Shown here: piece after piece, positions 30,614 to 38,619 of the stretch
Layout: every line of letters starts with the position of its first letter
Position numbering within the stretch: position 1 is the stretch's first letter
IMG/VR virus record: IMGVR_UViG_3300028844_003867
Location: 1-38,619 of that record
Strand: one strand, 5' to 3'
DNA length: 38,619 nucleotides
Origin: a virus
Made by a program: the position numbers and the translations under genes
Notes under the pieces: generated by a model
What the model saw: only the letters and a program-made list of their open reading frames with translations
Database searches by the model: none
What the model was told of the DNA's origin: nothing

Positions 30614-33139
30614 TTAGAAATCAAAGAACTTTTGTGCATTCGCATAAGCATTATCAGGTACTTGACCCCAACCCAATGCAGAATAAAAATCCTCTAATTT
30701 GTTTTTTAAATCTGACACGAATATCTTTTCGTAATCAATGTTTTCTTCAATGAAATCAAGTATGTCTTTTGGGTCATCTTCATCACCTTTAAGAGCACAA
30801 GTTTCAATTCCAAATTTATTATCTTTTAACCATACCCATTTTAACTTATCCCCATCATGTAATGGTGATACATTTTTATGACCAAAATACTTCAACAAGT
30901 CATTATACCTTGCTGCTGCTTTAACATGAGCTGGTGTACCAAGTGCCATTTCTGTAAATAGACCTTTCTTATATTTAGTACTATACTTCTTCAACCCTTT
31001 CAGACCACTTGGTTTTGCAATATCAATTATGTTAGACTTACTAAGATTTTTTCTGAAGTCTAATACATTATTATCAATATCATTTTTAGGTTTTATCTCT
31101 AATATGTCTTTCAACATACCACTCATAAACTTTTTAAATCTTGGTGGAAAATTAGAACGGACAACATCCAAACCCTTTACTTCAAGTTCATCACAATCAA
31201 CACCATTGTTATTTATAATCCATTGTGCATATCTCTTTTTTGCTACCCATAGACCAGACTTTGCTATAACTTCTTGTTTAATATCAAACCGATGGTCTGT
31301 GACATTTAAGAACTTTTTTGCGAACATATCATATGAACTATTCATAAAGTCTTGTACTTCTTTAGATATAACCAAAATTTCCTTTGACATTAACTCGTCA
31401 TTGTTTTCGTCTATTGATGGATTTCTCTTCTTCACGATTGGTAAAGCAGAATAAAAAACTGAATCTGTATCAATATATATACAGAAGTCATCCGAAACAC
31501 CCAATTCTTTTTGATAATAAAAATTACCCATATTTTCTGTATACTTAATCAAGGATTGACCAGTCAAAGTAACTGCTTCTGCGTTGTCTGAATCATAAAA
31601 TCTAAATGTAGGTAATCCCAATACACCATATAAAGAGTTTAACAATACCTTTTGTACATATTGTCTTGCTTTAAAGTATTGATGTTTTTCTTTATCACCA
31701 GATTGACCATACTTCTTTTCAAGTTTTCTAAACTCAACTCTTTCTTGAAACCACTTATCAAGTATATCTGGTATAAGACCTTTGTCATCTGTTCTATACA
31801 GACAACCATTTGATGCTATTGTGAACTTTGACTCTTCAAGAAAATCATTCAATCTCTCTTTATTAAGAGATAGTGTTTGTCCCTCAAAGTAAACCTCATA
31901 TGTGATGTCTTCTTTTTTATTGAGATATTTCTTAACATCCCAATCAAGAACCTTTCCGACTTTTGTTTCTGGGGATATATTCAACGACATAATAATAGAT
32001 GGATATAGTGAAGTTAAATCCAAATCATATATCCAACGATACAATCCAGGTTTTGGTTCTTTTACATATGCTCCAGTAAACTTATCTGGTCTTCCACCGA
32101 CCTCTTCTAATGACCGATGTTTTTTGTTAGTAGAAACTACACCAAGTCTCTTTGTATAAGTTAATATAGCTCCCTCAAGAAATCTTGATGAAAAGAATAC
32201 ATCTTCATAAGGGACATGACCTTTGTGACAAATACCACGAACCAAGTCTAAGAACTTTAATTTCTCATCAAGAGCAACAACAATCTTAACATCGTTTAAG
32301 TTATATTCAATGAACTTCTCAATATCATCTCTAAATAAATCATCAAGGTTTCCTTGGTATTCAATCTTTCCCATATCAACTTCAAGTTTACCTATCATAT
32401 CAAGTCTATATGATGATTGTTCTTTGAAAGTAAATTTTCTATATAGTGCAAGATAATCAAGAACTGAAACACCTGCTATTTTATATCTACCTCTGAATTG
32501 ATTCCATTGTACATCTTGAATAGGACTCAATAGTTTAGCAGTATCAACATCTTTTATACGAGTAATTCTATTATATAAATATGGAACATCAAAAAACTCT
32601 ACATTCCAACCAGTTAATATAGTTGGGTTGTAATCTCTATACCTTTTTAGAAATGCATTTATCAACTCAGACTCAGTACTAAATCTAAATACCTTACAAT
32701 CATCTGTTTCATAATCGTCAACCCTAAGTTGTTCATCAAGAACAAGTACAACATATTTACCAGTATCACTCATGTGGTATGCAATAGATGTTATCTTATT
32801 TGCTGCTTTTTCTGGTTCAGGAAACCCATCAAGAACTTCAACCTCAATATCAAATGTAAATATCCTATGACCACTTGACGGGTCATCACTATCAGTATAT
32901 GTATCAATTAAGATTCTTGCCTCTGGGTTTACATCTTGTTCATAGATGATACCCGATTTCTCGTCTTGTTCACTCCATTGAGTAATCTTTTTTACCTTCT
33001 TACCATCTAATGCAACCATATCACCATACGGGTCTTGAATATAAGCATACTTTTTCATATGATATTTTAAGTAACCCTTTTCATCATCCCATAGATGAAC
33101 CGTATTTTTATTTTTCTGATACCAAATATTCTGATACAT
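30614..33139 (-). CDS. gp43: Family B DNA polymerase (T4 gp43-like)
   Basis: This 841-residue protein (T4 gp43 is 898) carries all catalytic motifs. Exonuclease residues are Asp97/Glu99 in FTFDIEV, Asp184 in NVEFFDVPYL, and Tyr279/Asp283 in YNLND. Polymerase motif A is DLTSLYPSII with Asp374, motif B is KVLLNSLYG (Lys497, Asn501), and motif C is IDTDS (Asp557, Asp559). Proofreading and polymerisation should both be intact. It is a single unsplit gene without intein or intron. It begins three bases after the glycosyltransferase-like gene. Confidence 0.97.
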   Translation of the reverse strand: MYQNIWYQKNKNTVHLWDDEKGYLKYHMKKYAYIQDPYGDMVALDGKKVKKITQWSEQDEKSGIIYEQDVNPEARILIDTYTDSDDPSSGHRIFTFDIEVEVLDGFPEPEKAANKITSIAYHMSDTGKYVVLVLDEQLRVDDYETDDCKVFRFSTESELINAFLKRYRDYNPTILTGWNVEFFDVPYLYNRITRIKDVDTAKLLSPIQDVQWNQFRGRYKIAGVSVLDYLALYRKFTFKEQSSYRLDMIGKLEVDMGKIEYQGNLDDLFRDDIEKFIEYNLNDVKIVVALDEKLKFLDLVRGICHKGHVPYEDVFFSSRFLEGAILTYTKRLGVVSTNKKHRSLEEVGGRPDKFTGAYVKEPKPGLYRWIYDLDLTSLYPSIIMSLNISPETKVGKVLDWDVKKYLNKKEDITYEVYFEGQTLSLNKERLNDFLEESKFTIASNGCLYRTDDKGLIPDILDKWFQERVEFRKLEKKYGQSGDKEKHQYFKARQYVQKVLLNSLYGVLGLPTFRFYDSDNAEAVTLTGQSLIKYTENMGNFYYQKELGVSDDFCIYIDTDSVFYSALPIVKKRNPSIDENNDELMSKEILVISKEVQDFMNSSYDMFAKKFLNVTDHRFDIKQEVIAKSGLWVAKKRYAQWIINNNGVDCDELEVKGLDVVRSNFPPRFKKFMSGMLKDILEIKPKNDIDNNVLDFRKNLSKSNIIDIAKPSGLKGLKKYSTKYKKGLFTEMALGTPAHVKAAARYNDLLKYFGHKNVSPLHDGDKLKWVWLKDNKFGIETCALKGDEDDPKDILDFIEENIDYEKIFVSDLKNKLEDFYSALGWGQVPDNAYANAQKFFDF

Positions 33140-33142
33140 ATT

Positions 33143-34657
33143 CTACCAGAACTTATTTTCTTTGATTGTGAAATTTGGGTTTTTCATACTTCCCCTATCT
33201 TTAAACACCTCATCTGTTTTCTCAAGAATTGGCATATTATCTATGATTTGTTGAACTTTGTCTCGGTTCTTTTCTGGAATAGTGAACCTTGTGTACTCAC
33301 TTGTTGGGTCATCAACTGCTCCATGTGACAATACCCATAACCTAATCTTTTCCCATGTGTTAGATAAATATAACTTAGGATGTGTATTAAACAATAGATT
33401 TTTCTTGTACCCATTGTCTTGCATTGTGTGCCATAACCATTGTATTGCTTTTCTTGGAATCCTAACCACTTTCTTTTTAGGAGAGTTTTGAACTGCATCA
33501 ACAAATGTATCAACAAAATTCTTTTTAAACACCTCGTCATGTGGTGGTAGTTTCCAATCAATTGACTCTGGTACATTCTCCACTACACTTTCAAACTCTT
33601 CTTGTGTTTTAAAATAGTGTGGGTAGTCTTTTCCAAGTACATACTCTTGTACTGGATGGTCAAACACAATTGCAGGTTTACCCATCTTTAATGAATCTTG
33701 TACTGATAAATTCCAAGTCATATAGTCATCTACAAAACATAATGTTGCGTGACAATTTTGTAACAAGTATTTGTAGTTTGCTCCAGATGGTAAGTTCTGT
33801 ACTCTCATCCACTTTGGTGCTGGTGTCTTAATCATACCACCACTTTTTTGGTCTCCTGCTGCTTCATCTGTAACCCAAACAAGATACTTATCTCTATCTA
33901 AATTCTCGGTATACTTAATAAGTTTTTTTATACCAGTAGTGTTATTCCATCTGTGATTAAATAATAAAATCTTTTTGTCTGTTGTAAACGGAAATTCTTT
34001 TGCTCCATCTGGTTTTATATCAGACTCAAGTGGCATGTATACTAATTTTTCTTGTGTTGTTTCTTCATCAAGAGTCATAGTATGTGGTTTCTTGTTCCAA
34101 TTTGTACCTAAGTATTTTAAAGTTTCTGGACAATGTACGAATGACTTATAACTTAAATTGATTGATTCAAGTTGTCTAAAGAATCCATCTGGCCATCCAG
34201 AAGTTGGACGACTCTTTGGACTATCACACCAGTGAAAGAAAGGAAATGAGTCAACCGTAGTTCCGTACCTATCAGTTAACATAGCATTATAAACATTGTA
34301 TAGTAATTCTGGTTGATGTGTAATAATAAAATCTACATCTGTTTTTGAAAAATCAATTGTATCTAAAAATTTCTTTGAGTTGAAATAACCACGATTAAAT
34401 AAAACACTTCCTGCATAATCAAAAGGAAGTAATGTAACATTTTCCCAACTATTTTCAAGTGTATTATTTGGTGGTACTAAAGCAGTGTGGTGACACATAG
34501 GTAACCAATTAATTGTCTTCTCCATTACCTTCCAATTTGAATCACCATGATGTAACCATTTTGTAGACTTCCATCTTACTGGAGACATCACATGAAGAAC
34601 TCGTCTTCCAAATAGTGGATGGTCTCCATACTCTTCATATAACTTGTTAAAACCCAT
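33143..34657 (-). CDS. Glycosyltransferase-like protein with C-terminal winged-helix-like region (copy 1)
   Basis: This 504-residue paralogue of the protein at 26848-28263 shares WLPMCHH, ITHQPELLYN, FFHWCDSPKSR, LLFNHRWNNTTGIKKLIKY, ATLCFVDDYMTWNLSVQD and KMGKPAIVF. The C-terminal third (IQWLWHTMQDNGYKKNLLFN...TWEKIRLWVLSHGAVDD...TRFTIPEK) aligns with the same region of the other copy and looks like a winged helix. It is the first gene after the promoter at 34682-34711 and sits directly before the DNA polymerase. The GT-B assignment comes from the LLFNHRW and TWNxxxQD loops and is moderate; the acceptor may be DNA. Confidence 0.6.
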   Translation of the reverse strand: MGFNKLYEEYGDHPLFGRRVLHVMSPVRWKSTKWLHHGDSNWKVMEKTINWLPMCHHTALVPPNNTLENSWENVTLLPFDYAGSVLFNRGYFNSKKFLDTIDFSKTDVDFIITHQPELLYNVYNAMLTDRYGTTVDSFPFFHWCDSPKSRPTSGWPDGFFRQLESINLSYKSFVHCPETLKYLGTNWNKKPHTMTLDEETTQEKLVYMPLESDIKPDGAKEFPFTTDKKILLFNHRWNNTTGIKKLIKYTENLDRDKYLVWVTDEAAGDQKSGGMIKTPAPKWMRVQNLPSGANYKYLLQNCHATLCFVDDYMTWNLSVQDSLKMGKPAIVFDHPVQEYVLGKDYPHYFKTQEEFESVVENVPESIDWKLPPHDEVFKKNFVDTFVDAVQNSPKKKVVRIPRKAIQWLWHTMQDNGYKKNLLFNTHPKLYLSNTWEKIRLWVLSHGAVDDPTSEYTRFTIPEKNRDKVQQIIDNMPILEKTDEVFKDRGSMKNPNFTIKENKFW

Positions 34658-34681
34658 TTTAAATCCTTATTATCTTAGTTA

Positions 34682-34711
34682 AATATACAACCATTTTGCT
34701 ATACCAGTCAA
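34682..34711 (-). promoter_or_regulatory. Sigma70-like promoter for the replication block (copy 4, variant)
   Basis: TTGACT (34711-34706) and TATATT (34687-34682) are 18 bases apart, identical hexamers to the other three promoters. Upstream it lacks AAAAAAACAC; instead the U-tract of the terminator reads TTTTTTCC up to the -35 box. It would start transcripts near 34675, about 18 bases before the ATG, serving the genes from copy 1 and gp43 onward. Confidence 0.78.
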
Positions 34712-34712
34712 G

Positions 34713-34741
34713 GAAAAAATGGGGGGATTTTAGTCCCCCCA
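34713..34741 (-). terminator. Intrinsic terminator after the TonB receptor gene
   Basis: Read on the minus strand, TGGGGGGA (34741-34734) and TCCCCCCA (34727-34720) form an 8-bp, almost all G:C stem with a six-base loop (CTAAAA) followed by TTTTTT. It begins eleven bases after the receptor stop codon and is by far the most GC-rich hairpin in the window. It should insulate the receptor transcript from the replication block. Confidence 0.9.
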
Positions 34742-34752
34742 AATTTAACCAT

Positions 34753-37482
34753 TTAGAAATTAACAGAAAGTCCTAAGTTGAAATGTCTTGGTGTACCCAA
34801 GAATACTTCAGCGTTATGTGCAAGGTGCATTTTGTCACCATACCCATTGTACTTACTATTATCTACTGCATCTTGAACATATACATTATCAAGTGCGTTA
34901 AACATATGACCATGTAAGGTCATATCAAGTCCTGCTATCTCAGGTAACTTATAAGACAAGTGTAAGTCTAACTTACCATAAGATGGAGTTTTCCATACTT
35001 GTGCTCTATCTGCATCACCTTCAACTTCACGACTATCTGGACTCCAATCAGAATAATGATTGTCATACCATTTATAGAGACCTTGTACTCTTAAACCATC
35101 AATTGGTTTTAGTGTAAGACCACCAACATAGGATGTCTGTGGCATATCACCAACCTTTAGTTTGTCAAGAGCATATCTATATTCTGTAGATGTTGTGCCA
35201 ATTACTTGACCATCTTCATTATATTCCATCTCTGTGTAGTCACCATTAGCGTCTCCATCAAAATACCAATCACCAAAACTTACGATGAAATCTACATCAA
35301 CCATTTCGTGAAGAGCGACTTTAGATTCAATCTCTACACCAGAGTGACTTTGATTTACACCAGTAAGGTAAATGATATCAGTATCACCAGAGTCACCTTG
35401 ACCTGTTTCTACAGATTTAGTAAGGTTTCTGTCTTTCCATTGGGTGTTATAATAACTACCCTTGATAGACACTAACCCACTATTGTACTCTCCACCGATT
35501 TCCATAGATGTGAATTTCTCATTTTCTGGGTTTGTAGATACATTCCCATCATAATCAATTACATTATCTAAGATTGGTGGTTTCTCAACATAACCAAGGT
35601 TTGCAAATGCTGATAGTCTATCATCAAGATTATATCTACCACCACCTTTAACTTGAAAGGTTGTGATTGCATCTGCTTCTACAAGTTCTTTCTCAACAGA
35701 AAAATGGTCTTTGTATGTATAACCGATGGTAGAAATACCACCCATTCCATACAGACTCATCTTATCCATTTCATATTTACCTTGTAAGAAAGCTCCAAAC
35801 CAATCTACGGTTGTTTCGTTGTGATAAGCAATAATATCACCTAACCCAACTTTCTTTCCATCAGGAGCATTGTTATCAGCATAGTCTACATAGTAGTCTC
35901 CACCGAGTAAGTCACGAACTTCTCTTGCGTGTTCAATACCAGCAGTTCTCCAATCAATACCAACTTGAAGTTCAAGTTCGTCTGAAACATCATAGTTTAA
36001 CTTTGAAATCAAACCATAAGTATCTTGTCTATTGATTGAATTACGAAGAATACCAGTTGAACGATTTTCTGTGTCTGAAAAAGCAGAATCTACATTAGCA
36101 GAGTTCTGTGCTATTTCAGCATTCCAATCCCAAGTCCAAGGTGAACTTGCATACCAAGGGTTTCCTTCTATCGCGGGTGTCCTACTTACGCTACCATAAG
36201 TTCCTGTACCACCACCAGAACCACCGCTCCAATATGCTACTGAACTTAACCTCATGTCATCGTTAATATCATAGAAATGATTTAAGTTGACAAGTGGTTT
36301 ATGAAAGAAGTTTTCTCTTTCATTTAAGAAGTTAGGGTCATACCTATCTTGTGTTTTGTCACCATACATATAAAAGTATTGTTTACCTTTATAGTCTGAA
36401 CTAACTGGAGCAACATTCTGATTATAGAACCTTCCTGCTTCATGTTCAAACTTCTCGCCTGAAACGTAAGCAGAATCATTATAACCATCAATGTCACCTG
36501 CTAACTCTTGTGAGTAAGTGGCAATATTCTGTTTATATAGGTTCTGACCATGTCGTTGTGGTGCTCCTATTGCGTACAACTCAAACCTTTGGTCATCATT
36601 TACTGCGTAACTTGCACCTGCATAGTATGCCCATGCGTCTGTCCAAGTCCCATCAATGAATCCATCACCAGTTTTACGAACAATAGTACCACTAAGTGCT
36701 AACTTATCGTTAATAAGACCAGAGTTATAGTTAAGAGTTGATTTTAGAAATCCACCCTCTCCTACTTCTTGTTTGATTTTCCCGCCCTTCTCTTGTGAGG
36801 CTGGGTCTGTGATTATGTTCATAGTTCCACCAATAGATGGTGTTGCAAGATTAACGGCTGATAGACCTCTTTGCATCTGAATTGAGGAAGTAGCATCACC
36901 TACTCCATCCCAATTAGACCAATAGACCCATCCGTTCTCCATGTCATTCTGGGGAACACCATTAATCATAACTGCAACATTTCTTTGATTGAATCCACGA
37001 ACATTGATGCGAGCATCGCCTGCACCACCACCTTGTTGAGTTGCGTATACACTTGGTGTAGTGTTAAGAATCATTGGAATGTCTTGTGAACCAAGACGAA
37101 CTTCCATTTCTTCTTTAGTAACATTAGTGTATGCAACGGGGGTTGTTTCGTCCGCTCTTGAAGCTAATACTTCAAGTGCTGATAATGCCACCACATCAGT
37201 TGCTAATGCAAAACTAAGTGTTGACACGATATCTGACACACTAAGAGACTTAGTATGTGAGACATAACCAATGAATGAAGCAGTAATGTCAAAAGTACCA
37301 GGTCCAGTTTCAATGGTGAATTTTCCTTCACCATCGGTAACTCCACCGAGTTCGGTTCCCTCAACGATTACATTCGCTCCAACAAGTGGTTTTGAGTCTA
37401 CATCGGTTACAACTCCAACTACTGATTGTGCAAACAATCCAGTTGTCATTATAATAGATGTAATTAGATTACGAATTTTCAT
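34753..37482 (-). CDS. TonB-dependent outer-membrane receptor
   Basis: The start at 37480-37482 (MKIRNLITSI) has AGGAG seven bases upstream, and 909 residues follow. Residues 1-19 form a signal peptide (MKIR...TTGLFAQ). Residues 20-95 are a carboxypeptidase-regulatory-like domain (VVGVVTDVDSKPLVGANVIV, GGVTDGEGKFTI). A plug follows at about 115-228 (DIPMILNTTPSVY, INVRGFNQRNVAVMINGVPQ, QRGLSAVNLATPSIGGTMNI). The rest is a beta-barrel ending GLSVNF, with the terminal Phe that BAM recognises. Such receptors import chelates, vitamins or oligosaccharides with TonB-ExbBD of the host. Its G+C looks higher than its neighbours: 29/60 and 27/60 in two sampled lines against 21/60 in gp43 and 20/60 in the reductase. 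It appears intact. Confidence 0.95.
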   Translation of the reverse strand: MKIRNLITSIIMTTGLFAQSVVGVVTDVDSKPLVGANVIVEGTELGGVTDGEGKFTIETGPGTFDITASFIGYVSHTKSLSVSDIVSTLSFALATDVVALSALEVLASRADETTPVAYTNVTKEEMEVRLGSQDIPMILNTTPSVYATQQGGGAGDARINVRGFNQRNVAVMINGVPQNDMENGWVYWSNWDGVGDATSSIQMQRGLSAVNLATPSIGGTMNIITDPASQEKGGKIKQEVGEGGFLKSTLNYNSGLINDKLALSGTIVRKTGDGFIDGTWTDAWAYYAGASYAVNDDQRFELYAIGAPQRHGQNLYKQNIATYSQELAGDIDGYNDSAYVSGEKFEHEAGRFYNQNVAPVSSDYKGKQYFYMYGDKTQDRYDPNFLNERENFFHKPLVNLNHFYDINDDMRLSSVAYWSGGSGGGTGTYGSVSRTPAIEGNPWYASSPWTWDWNAEIAQNSANVDSAFSDTENRSTGILRNSINRQDTYGLISKLNYDVSDELELQVGIDWRTAGIEHAREVRDLLGGDYYVDYADNNAPDGKKVGLGDIIAYHNETTVDWFGAFLQGKYEMDKMSLYGMGGISTIGYTYKDHFSVEKELVEADAITTFQVKGGGRYNLDDRLSAFANLGYVEKPPILDNVIDYDGNVSTNPENEKFTSMEIGGEYNSGLVSIKGSYYNTQWKDRNLTKSVETGQGDSGDTDIIYLTGVNQSHSGVEIESKVALHEMVDVDFIVSFGDWYFDGDANGDYTEMEYNEDGQVIGTTSTEYRYALDKLKVGDMPQTSYVGGLTLKPIDGLRVQGLYKWYDNHYSDWSPDSREVEGDADRAQVWKTPSYGKLDLHLSYKLPEIAGLDMTLHGHMFNALDNVYVQDAVDNSKYNGYGDKMHLAHNAEVFLGTPRHFNLGLSVNF

Positions 37483-37572
37483 AATCGTTCTCCTATCATT
37501 GTTGTTATGAAATGGCACATTTTTCTACAGGTGTGCCGTCTGCCTGTCCGCTTTTGGTTCTGTAATTTGATT
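37483..37572 (-). other. Leader of the TonB receptor gene with hairpin
   Basis: This 90-base gap holds the receptor's AGGAG site and a hairpin, GGCACA (37537-37532) with TGTGCC (37519-37514), loop of 12. A weaker stem (CAGG/CCTG) would compete with it. No U-tract follows and no clear TTGACT-like promoter is seen, so read-through from the reductase or an undetected promoter is possible. It is too short for a cobalamin riboswitch. Confidence 0.35.
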
Positions 37573-38619
37573 CTAATTCGCATAGTCTTGGTCGTCATTA
37601 TCACCAGTCATCGGTACAATCTCACACGAATCGTTATTACAAAATTTATCCACATCTGCTTCTTCATTTTTAATAGAACCAAATGTAAGTTTTCCAAGTT
37701 TGGATACTTCTTTATTATATGTTTCTTCATCTATTGACTCATATGGCATTTGTTGATAAGCACCATAATCATGTCTTGGTAATAAACTGATACCTTTTAA
37801 ATGATATTGAAAATAATTTAAACAAGGTGCTATCTGTTCCGACTCTTTTTCCGGGTTAAATGTCACGGTACAACTAACTTGGTTATCAGCCCAATGCCTT
37901 TGCATAAATGCTGCTAAACTAAATTGTTCCCATATAGATAAGTCACCCACAGTGCGTATCCCTTCACCAACATCTACTGGAACCTCAACAACCATTGTTG
38001 TATCTTCTGAACCAAATGCTGGTTCTACCTTGTAATTATACTTTTTCAATGGTTCTAACAATTCAGAATGTTTTGATAACCTCATTCTCCTAATGTAAAA
38101 ACGACTCTCAGGGTAATGTAATCCTGGAGTCGCTCCTGCTAATAGTGAAACTGTGCCACTTGGTTTTACTGATGTCGTCTTGATTGACTTTGGTACTGCT
38201 AACCAATCTGAATATATTTTATCCCATTCTTGTATCGTATCATATCCATTTTCTAACCAATCCCTTAGACTTTCCATACCACGATTGGTAATAAATTGTG
38301 CTACTCCACTAACAGAACATCCGATTCTACGATTTCTCAACATCACACGATTAGTATCACTCCAATGTGTTTTACCTAATGTTACCGTTTTTGCATAGAG
38401 ATAAGCATACTTTAATGTTTTCTTGTAGTCCTCTAATGAATCATGGTTTGATGGAAATGTTTCTACAAGACAACATAATTCATATGACTCCAGAGATTGT
38501 TCTAAACAAGGATTACCACCTGCTACTCTATGGTCTTTCCAATCTCCACCATTTTTCATACGAGAATATTTTTGCATATTCTCCAACCAAGCAAGACCTG
38601 GTTCACCATTATCTACAAT
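37573..38619 (-). CDS. nrdJ: Adenosylcobalamin-dependent ribonucleotide reductase, C-terminal part
   Basis: The frame is open through the right edge (upstream residues IVDNGEPGLAWLEN), so only about 348 C-terminal residues are seen. NPCLEQSLESYELCC carries the active-site thiyl Cys, catalytic Glu two residues later and the redox partner Cys eleven residues after the first. This spacing equals Cys408/Glu410/Cys419 of the Lactobacillus monomeric RTPR. KPSGTVSLLAG follows, and the end has CNNDSC, the CxxxxC tail pair that re-reduces the active site. The class II enzyme makes deoxynucleotides for phage DNA synthesis and needs vitamin B12. The TTG at 38586 is not a start; the gene simply continues beyond the window. 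Confidence 0.92.
   Translation of the reverse strand: MVDNGEPGLAWLENMQKYSRMKNGGDWKDHRVAGGNPCLEQSLESYELCCLVETFPSNHDSLEDYKKTLKYAYLYAKTVTLGKTHWSDTNRVMLRNRRIGCSVSGVAQFITNRGMESLRDWLENGYDTIQEWDKIYSDWLAVPKSIKTTSVKPSGTVSLLAGATPGLHYPESRFYIRRMRLSKHSELLEPLKKYNYKVEPAFGSEDTTMVVEVPVDVGEGIRTVGDLSIWEQFSLAAFMQRHWADNQVSCTVTFNPEKESEQIAPCLNYFQYHLKGISLLPRHDYGAYQQMPYESIDEETYNKEVSKLGKLTFGSIKNEEADVDKFCNNDSCEIVPMTGDNDDQDYAN

Noticed and set aside
30332-30697. Plus-strand frame of 121 codons across the gp43/gp45 junction
   Set aside because: Both minus-strand genes there are certain and no promoter or ribosome binding site supports the plus frame.
33241-33576. Minus-strand frame of 111 codons inside the glycosyltransferase-like gene
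   Set aside because: It is an out-of-frame alternative to a 504-residue protein with a conserved paralogue, so it is a shadow.
37483-37572. Cobalamin riboswitch upstream of the receptor
   Set aside because: The 90-base gap is far shorter than cobalamin riboswitches and no B12-box-like sequence was seen.

Overview
The window is a tightly packed, AT-rich segment of a large T4-like (Straboviridae/marine myovirus-type) phage genome. Every gene I can support lies on the minus strand, so it is transcribed from the right edge towards the left edge. The T4-type replication core is unmistakable: family B DNA polymerase (gp43), sliding clamp (gp45), clamp-loader large (gp44) and small (gp62) subunits, and a small zinc-ribbon protein between gp44 and gp62. 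Several small proteins resemble conserved orphans of marine T4-like phages. No tRNA, CRISPR array, insertion sequence, lysis gene or virion gene is visible. Stops and starts usually overlap (ATGA, TAATG), so transcription units are long. The host must be Gram-negative, because the phage carries an outer-membrane TonB-dependent receptor, ADP-heptose-type enzymes and an acyl-ACP-type ketosynthase. The receptor's N-terminal carboxypeptidase-regulatory-like domain is typical of Bacteroidota and related phyla (including Marinimicrobia/SAR406); naming a host phylum is inference only.

Layout in transcription order (right to left). (1) 38.6-37.6 kb: 3' part of an adenosylcobalamin-dependent ribonucleotide reductase. 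(2) 37.5-34.75 kb: a complete TonB-dependent receptor with its own ribosome binding site and a strong intrinsic terminator. (3) 34.7-25.1 kb: a promoter directly after that terminator, then a replication block: large glycosyltransferase-like protein, gp43, gp45, gp44, zinc ribbon, gp62, a second copy of the glycosyltransferase-like protein, a Cas4/AddB-like nuclease, a hypothetical protein and a SLOG-family protein. (4) 25.1-21.1 kb: small conserved phage proteins and two GT4-type glycosyltransferases. (5) 21.1-3.0 kb: a 23-gene carbohydrate island with glycosyltransferases of several folds, FkbM methyltransferase, SDR, ketoacyl-ACP synthase III, hexapeptide acyltransferase, three Fe(II)/2-oxoglutarate oxygenases, NAD synthetase, UDP-sugar dehydrogenase, a half-length DegT-type protein, cupin, two nucleotide-sugar epimerases, a heptose kinase, and a protein resembling the autotransporter O-heptosyltransferases. 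(6) 3.0-0 kb: a HAD phosphatase and six small genes fired by three near-identical promoters.

How it may work together (inference): the island makes activated, oxidised, acylated and heptose-type sugars and transfers them in the cytoplasm. It has no Wzx/Wzy/Wza-type export genes, so the acceptor is more likely a virion protein, phage DNA or a host glycolipid core than an exported polymer. The glycosyltransferase-like pair bracketing the replisome could instead act on DNA. The TonB receptor next to a B12-dependent reductase suggests that the phage manipulates nutrient uptake or the receptor landscape of its host. The most notable items are the phage-borne TonB receptor, the heptose module, the ketosynthase/SDR/acyltransferase trio, the replisome-embedded glycosyltransferase pair and the conserved AAAAAAACACTTGACT promoter box.
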